Part shown: positions 36,819 to 44,329 of the stretch, piece by piece | How the letters are laid out: each line of letters begins with the position of its first letter | How positions within the stretch are numbered: the stretch's first letter is position 1 | Position numbers and translations under genes: made by a program | Notes under the pieces: model-generated | The model's input: the letters and a program-made list of their open reading frames with translations, nothing else | What the model was told of the DNA's origin: nothing | Database searches by the model: none | NCBI GenBank assembly: GCA_013619105.1 | Contig: JABXKU010000002.1 | Coordinates: 32,228-96,227 of the forward strand | Reading direction: 5' to 3' | Origin: Desulfuromonadales bacterium | GTDB taxonomy: Bacteria > Desulfobacterota > Desulfuromonadia > Desulfuromonadales > Syntrophotaleaceae | DNA: 64,000 nucleotides

Positions 36819-37268
36819 ATGCGATTGAGAGCTATCGTTATCGATGATGATGAGGCCTGCCGAGATCTATTGGCGCTGAGGCTACGACAGAGGGGATACG
36901 AAGTTATCTGTTTTCCCGACCCCACGGCCTGCCCTTTGTATGAGGATGCGGAATGTTCTTGTCCTCAGGAAGAGGTTTGCGGTGATTTTTTGCTGACAGA
37001 TAATCTAATGCCCGGAATGTCCGGATTGGAACTGATCGAACGGCAGCTTCAGGGAGGCTGCAAGGGGATGGTGGACCATAAGGCGGTGCTCTCCGGCACC
37101 TGGAGTCAGGAGGATGTGCAGAAGGCACAAGAACTTGGTTGTAAGGTTTTTGACAAACCCTTCCATGCCGAAGCGATTGAGACTTGGCTCGATGCTCGGG
37201 AAAAGTTTATTCCGAGGGACAGAAAGCTTGTCGATTTCAATATCGTCGATAAGGGAGAAGGGGTTTAA
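36819..37268 (+). CDS. Stand-alone receiver protein with Cys-rich insert
   Basis: The protein has 149 residues and starts MRLRAIVIDDDEACR; the ATG at 36819 is preferred over a GTG four codons earlier. It is a CheY-like receiver. The acidic pair lies in IDDDE, the phospho-acceptor Asp in LLTDNLMPGMSG, a Ser in AVLSGTW and the conserved Lys in VFDKPF. Between strands 2 and 3 sits an insert with four cysteines (ACPLYEDAECSCPQEEVCGD), and further cysteines flank it (GGCK, LGCK). This insert is not usual for receivers and could bind a metal or form a redox switch. No output domain is present, so it acts on a partner. I recall similar proteins in Geobacter relatives. Neighbours are the pilT unit upstream and a convergent pilin gene 10 bases downstream. 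Confidence 0.85.
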   Translation: MRLRAIVIDDDEACRDLLALRLRQRGYEVICFPDPTACPLYEDAECSCPQEEVCGDFLLTDNLMPGMSGLELIERQLQGGCKGMVDHKAVLSGTWSQEDVQKAQELGCKVFDKPFHAEAIETWLDAREKFIPRDRKLVDFNIVDKGEGV

Positions 37269-37278
37269 AACCCGATGC

Positions 37279-37458
37279 TCAGTTGTCTGGCATCAGGTTG
37301 CCCAGCTTCTGAAAGGAATTATTAACCTTGTTGCCAAGAAACGCGATGGCAACAATGCAAACGATGATGATCAGGGCCAGCATTACGGCATATTCAGTTG
37401 CGGTAGCGCCTTCTTCGTCGCGAATCAGATCCCGCCATTTAAATCCTATTTCTTGCAT
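37279..37458 (-). CDS. Flp/Fap family type IVb pilin (59 residues)
   Basis: A short gene read on the minus strand: ATG at 37458, stop at 37279, with GGAGG 7 bases upstream. The product opens MQEIGFKWRDLIRDEEGATA, then TEYAVMLALI and a hydrophobic helix (IIVCIVAIAFLG), and ends KLGNLMPDN. A positively charged leader, a G-A-T-A-x-E-Y cleavage region with the Glu at mature position about 5, and a single helix define type IVb Flp pilins that are cut by a prepilin peptidase and polymerised by a Tad machine. No tad genes are adjacent. It is convergent with the receiver gene, with 10 bases between the stops. No clear terminator separates them. Confidence 0.88.
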   Translation of the reverse strand: MQEIGFKWRDLIRDEEGATATEYAVMLALIIIVCIVAIAFLGNKVNNSFQKLGNLMPDN

Positions 37459-37619
37459 ATTGTTTCCTCCTGAGAAGGGTGGGCCTTAATAACATTAATG
37501 GTAATGTGACTATTTCAGCCTATCCAGTTATCGGCAGGTGTCAAGAAGGGAACGCTTCTATATCTTTGATTTAGTTGAACAACTATTCTCTCTGAAACAA
37601 TTTTTTCTGAGGATGGCCT

Positions 37620-38816
37620 ATGATATCCGGATTTCTGTCTTGCCTAAGTTGTTCTGTTCCTTTCGGTTGTTTTCTGAGTCTGCTGCTTCTGGTGGCCTGT
37701 GCCCGCCCTCCTGCGCCACCTGAGATAAAGAAACCTGTTAAGCCATTACAGGCTGTTTCCTGGAACGAAGTGCCCGGTTGGCAGCAAGAGGACCTGCGAC
37801 CGGCCCTGGAGGCTTTTATCGTCAGTTGTCCATCTCTTAAAAGAAAACCGTCTTGGCAGACCGTGTGTTCCGAAACGCTGCAAGTTGATGCCACTGACCG
37901 GGTGGCGGTTCGGCGGTTTTTTGAAGACAGATTTATCCCTCACCGCGTACACAACTCCAATGGTTCGACTCGAGGCCAGATAACCGGTTACTATGTTCCC
38001 GATTTGCAGGGAAGTCGCACCCCTGATAAACATTATCGCTATCCTGTCTTGTCTATCCCTGACGATCTACTTGTAATCGATCTGGGCACGCTCTATCCGG
38101 ACCTTAAGGGACGCCGATTACGCGGCCGCCTCGACGGGCGGCGGGTGGTGCCTTACTGGAGCCGGACTGAGATCGATTCCGGTCAGGCACCGATTGCTGG
38201 TAAAGAGCTATTCTGGGTACAGGACCCGGTTGAACTGTTCTTTTTGCACATTCAGGGATCGGGCCGCATCTCCCTGGAGAATGGCGAACGGGTGATGGTT
38301 AACTATGCCGAACAGAATGGTCATCCTTATCGCTCCATCGGTAAATTGCTTATCGAGTCGGGAGCTATGACCCGGCATCAGATGTCGTTACAGAACATCA
38401 AGGCCTGGGGCCAGCGTCATCCAGACAAGGTGCTTCAGCTTTTAGGAGAAAACCCCAGCTATGTCTTTTTTAGTTCGGCCGAGCAGGATCCTCCAAGCCC
38501 ACCAGGGGCCCTTGGCTACCCACTTACGCCGCAGCGTAGCCTGGCCGTCGATCCGCAAACCATTCCTCTAGGTGCACCGGTATTCATTGCTACCACATGG
38601 CCTAACAGCAGCAGGCCCTTGCAGCAGTTGATGGTGGCACAGGACACCGGCGGAGCGATCAAAGGTGGGGTGCGGGCAGATTTTTTCTGGGGCCTCGGCC
38701 AGGAGGCCGGGAATGTAGCTCGCCGCATGAAACAGGATGGATGGTTGTGGGTTCTTCTGCCCAGAAACGGGGCGGAGCACCTTTCAGAACCGTCTAAAGC
38801 AGTCACTTGGCCTTAG
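37620..38816 (+). CDS. mltA: Membrane-bound lytic murein transglycosylase A (MltA)
   Basis: The protein has 398 residues. It starts with a lipoprotein signal ending LLLVAC (Cys27). The MltA domain follows, with RGQITGYYVPDLQGS near 120-135, and then the EIDSGQAPIAGKEL and DPVELFFLHIQGSGRI signatures. The C-terminal 3D domain contains LMVAQDTGGAIKGGVRADFFWG with the conserved Asp residues. The enzyme cleaves the MurNAc-GlcNAc bond of peptidoglycan, giving 1,6-anhydro ends, and is anchored in the outer membrane. The ATG at 37620 follows a weak GAGGATGGCC site. It is slightly longer than the E. coli enzyme at the N-terminus. The following gene starts downstream or overlaps its end. Confidence 0.93.
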   Translation: MISGFLSCLSCSVPFGCFLSLLLLVACARPPAPPEIKKPVKPLQAVSWNEVPGWQQEDLRPALEAFIVSCPSLKRKPSWQTVCSETLQVDATDRVAVRRFFEDRFIPHRVHNSNGSTRGQITGYYVPDLQGSRTPDKHYRYPVLSIPDDLLVIDLGTLYPDLKGRRLRGRLDGRRVVPYWSRTEIDSGQAPIAGKELFWVQDPVELFFLHIQGSGRISLENGERVMVNYAEQNGHPYRSIGKLLIESGAMTRHQMSLQNIKAWGQRHPDKVLQLLGENPSYVFFSSAEQDPPSPPGALGYPLTPQRSLAVDPQTIPLGAPVFIATTWPNSSRPLQQLMVAQDTGGAIKGGVRADFFWGLGQEAGNVARRMKQDGWLWVLLPRNGAEHLSEPSKAVTWP

Positions 38817-38956
38817 GACTCTTTCGTGCAACCCCTTATTATGGCTTGCTTTTCACTGTCGCCCATGATATCGCTGAAGACAGAAAAATAGCCTTCGGCG
38901 TTTTAAATCTCTCATCCGGAAAAGCTTTTCCTTCTTTTGACGCGGACACTCTTTTT

Positions 38957-39646
38957 ATGCTGACTTCCTTGGACACTTCCCCGTTGGACGAACTTCTGGC
39001 CTTCGCAGAACATCAGGACCAGGTTCTTAATCAGGCTGAGCTGCTCGGCTTTTTCTATGGCTTGGTAATTACCCCTGAATCGATTCCATCGAGCGAGTGG
39101 CTGCCCCAGGTCTTTGGTGAGAAGATTGATGTTTTTACCGATCAGGAGCAAGGAGAGCGCCTTCTGAAAGGGCTGTTGACCGTCTATGACCGCTTTAACC
39201 ATCTGCACCTGCAGGGCCACTTACACTTCCCTTATTGTTTAAAAAAACCTTCTGAAGAAACTGTCAGCAATGCCCTTGATTGGGGCTTTGGCTTTAACCT
39301 GGCACTTGAAATGCGCCCAGAAATCTGGTTAGGCAACGGCCCCGTGGACAAGCAGGACGAAGATGATAATCTGTTTGCCAGTTTTTCCGTGGTAAACGCT
39401 ATTGCTTGGCCCCATGAGGTCGACGAGCTATTTGCTGACGAGGGTGGCTTGGACCAATCAACGGACGAATCTGAACTGTTGGCGACTCTTTTACTCGCCT
39501 TGCCTAATGCGGTGGCCGTAATTCAGAGCTATGCAGCTCAGCTTCAAACTCGACCGTCTACAATTGGCCGCAATGAACCATGCCCATGTGGCAGTGGACA
39601 AAAGTTTAATACATGCTGTAGCGACGATCGTACTACTCTGCATTAA
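38957..39646 (+). CDS. UPF0149/YecA-like protein with SEC-C zinc motif
   Basis: The 229-residue form starting at ATG 38957 opens with TSPLDELLAFAEHQDQVLNQAELLGFFYGL, matching the start of UPF0149 family proteins. It then has IPSSEWLPQVFG and an A-(L/V)-L/N-A-I-A-W-P-like central part. The frame also extends upstream to a TTG at 38807, overlapping mltA by 10 bases, but that extension does not look conserved and neither start has a good ribosome site. The C-terminus is a SEC-C motif: NEPCPCGSGQKFNTCC, a CxC...CC zinc site as in SecA, often used for ribosome or chaperone binding. The function of the family is not settled. It is likely cotranscribed with mltA. Confidence 0.85.
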   Translation: MLTSLDTSPLDELLAFAEHQDQVLNQAELLGFFYGLVITPESIPSSEWLPQVFGEKIDVFTDQEQGERLLKGLLTVYDRFNHLHLQGHLHFPYCLKKPSEETVSNALDWGFGFNLALEMRPEIWLGNGPVDKQDEDDNLFASFSVVNAIAWPHEVDELFADEGGLDQSTDESELLATLLLALPNAVAVIQSYAAQLQTRPSTIGRNEPCPCGSGQKFNTCCSDDRTTLH

Positions 39647-39685
39647 GATAGCTAACCTTTTTCCCTACCTATCACTAAATCAACT

Positions 39686-39973
39686 ATGACCAAATATCAT
39701 GACATCTACCGGGCGGCTTTGGCCAAGTGGGGCGAAGAGGCTCAATTTGATCAAGCCGTTGAAGAATGCGCTGAATTGATTGTTGCTTTGAAGCATTTCA
39801 AGCGGGATAAAGTTGACCTGCAACAGATTGTCGATGAACTGGCAGATGTTGCGCTTATGGTCGGACAACTTTCTTTTATGCTGGGCGAGGAGCGGGTAGA
39901 GCAGGCCATAGAGGCCAAGCTGTGCAAGCTGAAGTTATTGCTCGCCTCCGATGATTCACCGGATCCGTCATGA
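39686..39973 (+). CDS. MazG-like all-alpha NTP pyrophosphohydrolase
   Basis: The protein has 95 residues, the size of a single MazG-like domain. It shows the metal-binding pair typical of the fold: VEECAELI (ExxE type, residues about 26-33) and, after a helix, DELADVALMVGQL (ExxD type, about 50-62). Such enzymes split NTPs, often non-canonical ones, to NMP and PPi. The start is ATG 39686; the site before it is weak. Its last four bases (ATGA) overlap the next gene, a RelE-like protein, so the two are translationally coupled. Coupling of a nucleotide hydrolase with a RelE-like fold is unusual. Confidence 0.85.
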   Translation: MTKYHDIYRAALAKWGEEAQFDQAVEECAELIVALKHFKRDKVDLQQIVDELADVALMVGQLSFMLGEERVEQAIEAKLCKLKLLLASDDSPDPS

Positions 39974-40317
39974 CGCGCTTTGTCTATTTCCCCACCCCTC
40001 AATTTGCTGCCAAGTTGGAGAAGATACAGAAACTGGATCCTCCCGGTTACTTGCGCATCCATCAGGTTATCCAACGACTGCTTCTATACCCCGCCGACGC
40101 TGATGGTCAGATGCGCGGTGTTCACCATAGCCGATTAAAAAAATATGTAGGTCGCCGCGACTACCGAATAATTTACGAATGGTGCCGAATCTGTCGCAAA
40201 AAAAATCGTCGAATGGCAGATCAGTGCAACCACTGCGACAGCATCCCTGACCACAGCGTCATCTTTTTTGATCTCTATCATAAAAACCAAATGGCTCACC
40301 TGAAACACCTGCAATGA
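39970..40317 (+). CDS. RelE/ParE-fold protein with inserted zinc ribbon
   Basis: The protein has 115 residues. The overall pattern is that of RelE-type toxins: an N-terminal helix pair (PQFAAKLEKIQKL), basic strands LKKYVGRRDYRIIYEW, and a final strand-helix VIFFDLYHKNQMAH. Between the last two strands lies an insert with two CxxC pairs, CRIC and CNHC, separated by a basic loop, which looks like a zinc ribbon. RelE proteins cleave mRNA on the ribosome using basic and Tyr/His residues, and this one keeps Arg/Tyr pairs (RRDYR) and a C-terminal YHK. Its start overlaps the MazG-like gene by four bases. No classical antitoxin is adjacent. It could be a toxin, a host RNase, or an inactive RNA-binding relative. 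Confidence 0.78.
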   Translation: MTRFVYFPTPQFAAKLEKIQKLDPPGYLRIHQVIQRLLLYPADADGQMRGVHHSRLKKYVGRRDYRIIYEWCRICRKKNRRMADQCNHCDSIPDHSVIFFDLYHKNQMAHLKHLQ

Positions 40318-40420
40318 AACTTGAGCAGACGGTGGCACCGGAGTATAAAAATCTAGCATCTATACCTGTGCCTGCAGGAATAAGGCTTGCCCGGCGCCAG
40401 CGGAGTTTTTTCGCTGAACA

Positions 40421-40449
40421 TTGAGAGTCTTACCGTTTCCCGGTATTAT
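40421..40449 (+). promoter_or_regulatory. Sigma-70 promoter for the nitroreductase gene
   Basis: TTGAGA (40421-40426) and TATTAT (40444-40449) are separated by exactly 17 bases, each with five of six consensus bases. Transcription would begin near 40456, giving a 45-base leader to the ATG at 40501. Confidence 0.6.
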
Positions 40450-40500
40450 TTGGTTTAAATATTTTTATCTTATTGTATGAGTAGGCATTGGGAGGGAAAC

Positions 40501-41019
40501 ATGCTGGAATTGTTACGCAAACGTCGCAGTGTGCGACGTTTTATGGATCGTCCGATAGAGGCAGACAAGGTCGAGCAACTCATTGAAGCACTGCTTCGGT
40601 CTCCCTCATCCAAAGGCCGCAACCCCTGGGAGTTTATCCTGGTAACAGACCCCGAGCAGCGAGTCAGGCTGGCTGCTGCCAAACCGAAGGGTGGAGCCTT
40701 TGTCGCCGAGGCACCTTTGGCTATCGTTGTTTGCGCCGATCCAGACAAATGTGACGTCTGGGTCGAGGACTGCTCCATCGCTGCCATTGTTCTTCAACTT
40801 GCGGCATTGGATCTTGGTCTGGGCAGTTGCTGGTCACAAATTCGCAGACGTAGCCACGTCGATGGCAAGCCGGCCACGGATTATCTGAGCAAAGTTCTCA
40901 ATCTACCCGACCGTTACGAGGTTGAGGCAATCATCGGAATCGGCTATCCCGTTGCAGAAAAAGCTGGGCATGGCAAAGAGACTCTGCCCTATGACAAGAT
41001 CCACCTGGAAATTTTTTAA
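40501..41019 (+). CDS. Nitroreductase family protein
   Basis: The protein has 172 residues. The ATG at 40501 follows GGGAGGGAAAC, a strong ribosome site; an in-frame ATG 24 bases earlier overlaps that site and is less likely. It opens with the family signature MLELLRKRRSVRRF, then SPSSKGRNPWEFILVTD (FMN phosphate and ring contacts) and an acidic centre DPDKCDVWVEDCSIAAIVLQLAALDLGLGSCW. The end is AIIGIGYPVAEKAGHGKE, the usual closing flavin loop. Such FMN enzymes reduce nitro compounds, quinones or related acceptors with NAD(P)H in the cytoplasm. The physiological acceptor is unknown. It has its own promoter. Confidence 0.92.
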   Translation: MLELLRKRRSVRRFMDRPIEADKVEQLIEALLRSPSSKGRNPWEFILVTDPEQRVRLAAAKPKGGAFVAEAPLAIVVCADPDKCDVWVEDCSIAAIVLQLAALDLGLGSCWSQIRRRSHVDGKPATDYLSKVLNLPDRYEVEAIIGIGYPVAEKAGHGKETLPYDKIHLEIF

Positions 41020-41123
41020 CGCTCAAAATGAATCAAACAATCGTTTATATACAGTGAATTGCCAACCGTTACTTGAGAAAGTTTCCAGGAAATGCGCTGG
41101 GCTGGTTTCAGGAGCCAGACACC

Positions 41124-41522
41124 ATGACAGACACCAAGGACACCCACAGCAAGGTCATCGGCTACATCCTCTGGCTTTTTGGTTTCACTGGGTCCCATCG
41201 TTTTTATTACGGCAAGCCAGTCTCCGGCACCATCTATTTCTTCACATTTGGCCTCCTGCTTATCGGCTGGATTATCGATCTCTTTCTGGTCCCCTCCATG
41301 GATCGCCAGGCCGACCTGCGATTTGAAGCGGGAAGAGTGGATTACAATATCGCCTGGATTCTGTTGGTCTTTCTTGGTCTCTTTGGCATTCATCGTTTCT
41401 ATCTCGGAAAATGGATCACCGGTATTATTTATATGCTCACCGGCGGTTTATTCTTTCTTGGAATCCTCTACGATTTTTGGACCCTCAACGATCAGGTGTC
41501 TGAAGTAAATCGCACGACCTGA
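41124..41522 (+). CDS. TM2 domain membrane protein
   Basis: The protein has 132 residues. The ATG at 41124 is chosen because CAGGAGCC lies 9 bases before it. Two TM2 units are visible. The first is IGYILWLFGFTGSHRFYYGK followed by a helix and W-I-I-D-L-F; the second is AWILLVFLGLFGIHRFYLGK followed by a helix and LYDFWTLNDQV. The G-x-H-R-F-Y-x-G-K turn is the TM2 hallmark. There are four membrane helices. TM2 proteins are widespread and their role is not established. It sits between the nitroreductase and thioesterase genes, with 41 bases to the latter. Confidence 0.9.
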   Translation: MTDTKDTHSKVIGYILWLFGFTGSHRFYYGKPVSGTIYFFTFGLLLIGWIIDLFLVPSMDRQADLRFEAGRVDYNIAWILLVFLGLFGIHRFYLGKWITGIIYMLTGGLFFLGILYDFWTLNDQVSEVNRTT

Positions 41523-41563
41523 ACACATTGATAATTTTCACATCTGATAATGTAAGGAATCCA

Positions 41564-41965
41564 TTGACTATCGATTTCAACAAGGATCGCGGTTGTTTTG
41601 TCTGCGGTCAGGAAAATGCCAGCGGCCTACAGGCTGTTTTCAGTTGCGACAAAGAACTGCTGACATCATTCTGCCACCTAACCATTGGCGATCAATTTCA
41701 GGGTTGGCCAGACATAGTGCATGGGGGCGTGATTGCGTCATTGCTTGATGAAGCCTGTATTTACGCCGGACGGGCACTGGCAGAAACGCTGGTTACCGCC
41801 GAACTGTCCGTGCGGTATCGCCAACCTGTATCGGTTGGGCAAAAAGTAACGATACAGGGCGAAGTGGTAGAGCGCCGCCGGAAGGTGCTGCGCGTTAAGG
41901 CTCGCCTGGAAGTCGATGGCGAGCTTTGCGCAGAAGCCGACGCCAAAGTATTTTTACTTAACTAA
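41564..41965 (+). CDS. PaaI-type hotdog thioesterase
   Basis: The protein has 133 residues. The TTG at 41564 is preferred: AAGGA lies 5 bases upstream, while a more distant TTG at 41528 has no ribosome site. The product opens TIDFNKDRGCFVCGQENASG, a common start of PaaI/YigI-like proteins. The hotdog core is VHGGVIASLLDEACIYAG, with the catalytic acid on the central helix, then VTAELSVRYRQPVSVGQKVTIQGEV. Such enzymes hydrolyse acyl-CoA thioesters in the cytoplasm; chain preference is not evident. A Cys pair near the N-terminus (CFVC) recurs in the family. Confidence 0.88.
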   Translation: MTIDFNKDRGCFVCGQENASGLQAVFSCDKELLTSFCHLTIGDQFQGWPDIVHGGVIASLLDEACIYAGRALAETLVTAELSVRYRQPVSVGQKVTIQGEVVERRRKVLRVKARLEVDGELCAEADAKVFLLN

Positions 41966-42513
41966 TCGGCCCTCGCTTTTGTCTTTTTCCTGGTGCCCTT
42001 ATTTCCGTTCCTTCTGGTAAGACCTCTGCACGCCGCCGTCGCCGGACAGGAGTGCTCTTCCCGCTGCTCCTAGGTTTGTTTCCTGTCGGTATATGGTCAA
42101 GCTAATCCTTTCCGTCCTCTTGATTCTCTCCCTGTCATTACTGTTTAAAATCCATACTTCAATGTCCATCACAGCAATGTCCCGAGTAGCGGTGTGGTTA
42201 ATAGACAACTCCATGCAAAAGCACCGCAGTGCTGAGGTCTTTGCCGTTGAGAGTATTTTCAAGCTAGCAGAGGGGGAGGGCAAGGGGGATTTACTATCGA
42301 ACATTCTTCCTTGGTCATAAAATATAAAACATGGTTTGGCCGCCTTCTTGGTGTCCTTGGGAGCATTAAGTAGATTTGTTGTTTGCATAAAATCAACAGG
42401 TCGTTTACATTCAGTTCTTTTTGTAACAGAATGGACTGGCTAGATTTTAATTTGTTGACAGGTTTTGCTTCAGATTGGTGCTGGCTATGACAGCGCAGGA
42501 GAGGGAGTGTTTG
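41966..42513. other. 548-bp gap without a supported gene
   Basis: A 75-codon plus-strand frame (42093-42320) starts with a hydrophobic stretch, and a 129-codon minus-strand frame (41999-42388) overlaps it. Neither has a ribosome site or recognisable family. The phrase TTCTTGGTGTCCTTGGG near 42349 and a related one near 41987 resemble short degenerate noncoding repeats common in deltaproteobacterial spacers, by recall only. The last 60 bases are AT-rich and probably hold the promoter of the ClC gene. Confidence 0.4.
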
Positions 42514-44328
42514 ATGCCGCAGCGGTTACAGTTGCGTAATACACTGGACAAGTTAGATATACGCAGTGTCGGGCGGTTCATGTTGCTGAGCTGTTTAGTC
42601 GGACTAGTGGCCGGAATCGGCGCGGTTGCCTTTTATATGGTTACCAATTTTAGTGAATTCTGGATACTCGGCAAGTGGTCCGGATTTCATCCCCCGATGG
42701 CGGAGGGAGCAGCGGCCGCCGATGGTGGTTTCATCAATTCCCTGTCCGTACCCCATCGCTGGTTCTTGTTTCTGGTTCCGGCTCTCGGCGGGCTCTTTTC
42801 TGGCTGGCTGGTCTTCACCTTTGCTCCAGAAGCCGAAGGCCACGGTACCGACGGTGCCCTCGAAGCTTTTCACAATCAAAAGGGCCACATTCGCGCCCGA
42901 GTGCCTTTCATCAAAGCATTGGCCTCAATAGCCACCATCGCGACCGGTGGTTCTGCCGGTCGCGAAGGCCCCATAGCCCAGATTGGCGCTGGGTTCGGTT
43001 CTTTTCTTGGTGACCGGCTCAAGCTCGGCAACGTGGACCGACGCACTTTGCTTTTGGCTGGTATGGCCGGCGGTATTGGCGCCACCTTTCACGCACCCCT
43101 TGGGGGTGCCCTGTTTGCCGTAGAAGTGCTCTATCAGGACCCTGAATTCGAACACGAGGGGCTGATTCCCTGCATCATCGCTTCCATCGTTGCCTATTCT
43201 TTTTTCGGCGTTGTAACAGGTTGGCAACCGCTGCTTGATACGCCGGACTTCCTGTTTCGCCATCCTTCCGAACTTGTCTTTTATTTTGTTCTGGCCATCA
43301 TCTGTGCGGTCATGGGGCGCCTTTATGTCAAAACCTTTTACGGCGTTCACGCCCTGTTCGAGAAGCTTAAGTTCCCTCGGGCGCTGAAGCCGGCCCTTGG
43401 TGGTCTAATGCTGGGACTCTTGGCTATGGCGGTGCCGCAAGTGCTCGGTTCCGGTTACGGCTGGGTGCAGGCCGCCCTGTATGGGAAAATGGCCTTGTGG
43501 TTAATGCTGCTGCTGGCCTTTGCTAAGATCATCGCCACCAGCTTGACCATTTCTTCTGGTGGATCGGGCGGTGTCTTTGCTCCGAGCCTAGTCATCGGTG
43601 CCATGGTCGGCGGCGCCTTTGGGGCAGCATCCCACGCCTTGTTTCCTACCATGATTCAGGATCCGCGGGTCTGCGTACTGCTCGGCATGGCCGCCTTCTT
43701 TGCCGGGGTTGCTAATACTCCCATCGCCACCCTGATCATGGTCAGCGAGTTGACAGGAAACTACGCTCTGCTGGCCCCATTAATGCTCGTTTGCGTGGTC
43801 GCTATGGTTGTCTATCGGCGCAATACTATCTATCAAAAACAGGTTCGCGGCCGGATTGATTCACCAGCCCATCTCGGGGACCTGGTGGTCGATGTACTGG
43901 AAGGGATTACGGTGGGGGAATTGGCAGAGCATGGCCGAGAACCGACCTTTATTCCAGAAGGCCTGCCGCTGAAGGCTATTCTAGAGAAAATCTCTGGAGC
44001 GGCCGGCGGCTACTATCCGGTAGTCAACGACGACGGGCGCTTAAGTGGCATCTTTTCCGTTAATGATATTCGCCGCATTCTACACGAAGAAATCCCACCA
44101 GGTCTGATTCGTGCCCGGGATATCGCCATATCGCGGGTGGTGACGACCAGTCCGGCCGAATCTTTAACCGGGGTGATGCGTAAGCTTTCGCTACGGGGCT
44201 TGGAAGAGATACCGGTAGTCGATGATGACGATCCGGGCAAAGTTCTATTCATGCTCTCCCGGCGGGAGGTGTTGGCCCGCTATGCCAGTGAACTCGAGCG
44301 ACAGAAGGGCGTTTTTGCGGAAGCCTGA
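42514..44328 (+). CDS. ClC-type chloride channel/transporter with CBS pair
   Basis: The protein has 604 residues. The ATG at 42514 follows AGGAGAGGGAG by 7 bases, which favours it over an ATG at 42487. The ClC body contains the anion-path signatures GTDGALEAFH, GSAGREGPIAQIGAGFG with the gating Glu in GREGP, and GGSGGVFAPSLVIGAMVGG. A helix-R region AGVANTPIATLIMVSELTG follows. After residue about 460 come two CBS domains (ITVGELAEHG...GGYYPVVNDDGRLSGIFSVNDI and VVTTSPAESL...EEIPVVDDDD), which bind adenosyl ligands and tune gating in relatives. Bacterial members with Glu at the gate are usually Cl-/H+ antiporters, but channel or fluoride function cannot be excluded. Its stop lies one base from the stop of the convergent ligase gene. 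Confidence 0.93.
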   Translation: MPQRLQLRNTLDKLDIRSVGRFMLLSCLVGLVAGIGAVAFYMVTNFSEFWILGKWSGFHPPMAEGAAAADGGFINSLSVPHRWFLFLVPALGGLFSGWLVFTFAPEAEGHGTDGALEAFHNQKGHIRARVPFIKALASIATIATGGSAGREGPIAQIGAGFGSFLGDRLKLGNVDRRTLLLAGMAGGIGATFHAPLGGALFAVEVLYQDPEFEHEGLIPCIIASIVAYSFFGVVTGWQPLLDTPDFLFRHPSELVFYFVLAIICAVMGRLYVKTFYGVHALFEKLKFPRALKPALGGLMLGLLAMAVPQVLGSGYGWVQAALYGKMALWLMLLLAFAKIIATSLTISSGGSGGVFAPSLVIGAMVGGAFGAASHALFPTMIQDPRVCVLLGMAAFFAGVANTPIATLIMVSELTGNYALLAPLMLVCVVAMVVYRRNTIYQKQVRGRIDSPAHLGDLVVDVLEGITVGELAEHGREPTFIPEGLPLKAILEKISGAAGGYYPVVNDDGRLSGIFSVNDIRRILHEEIPPGLIRARDIAISRVVTTSPAESLTGVMRKLSLRGLEEIPVVDDDDPGKVLFMLSRREVLARYASELERQKGVFAEA

Positions 44329-44329
44329 G

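Noticed and set aside
41999..42388. Overlapping minus- and plus-strand frames in the gap before the ClC gene
   Set aside because: No ribosome sites, no recognisable family, and low-complexity Ser/Pro or hydrophobic content.
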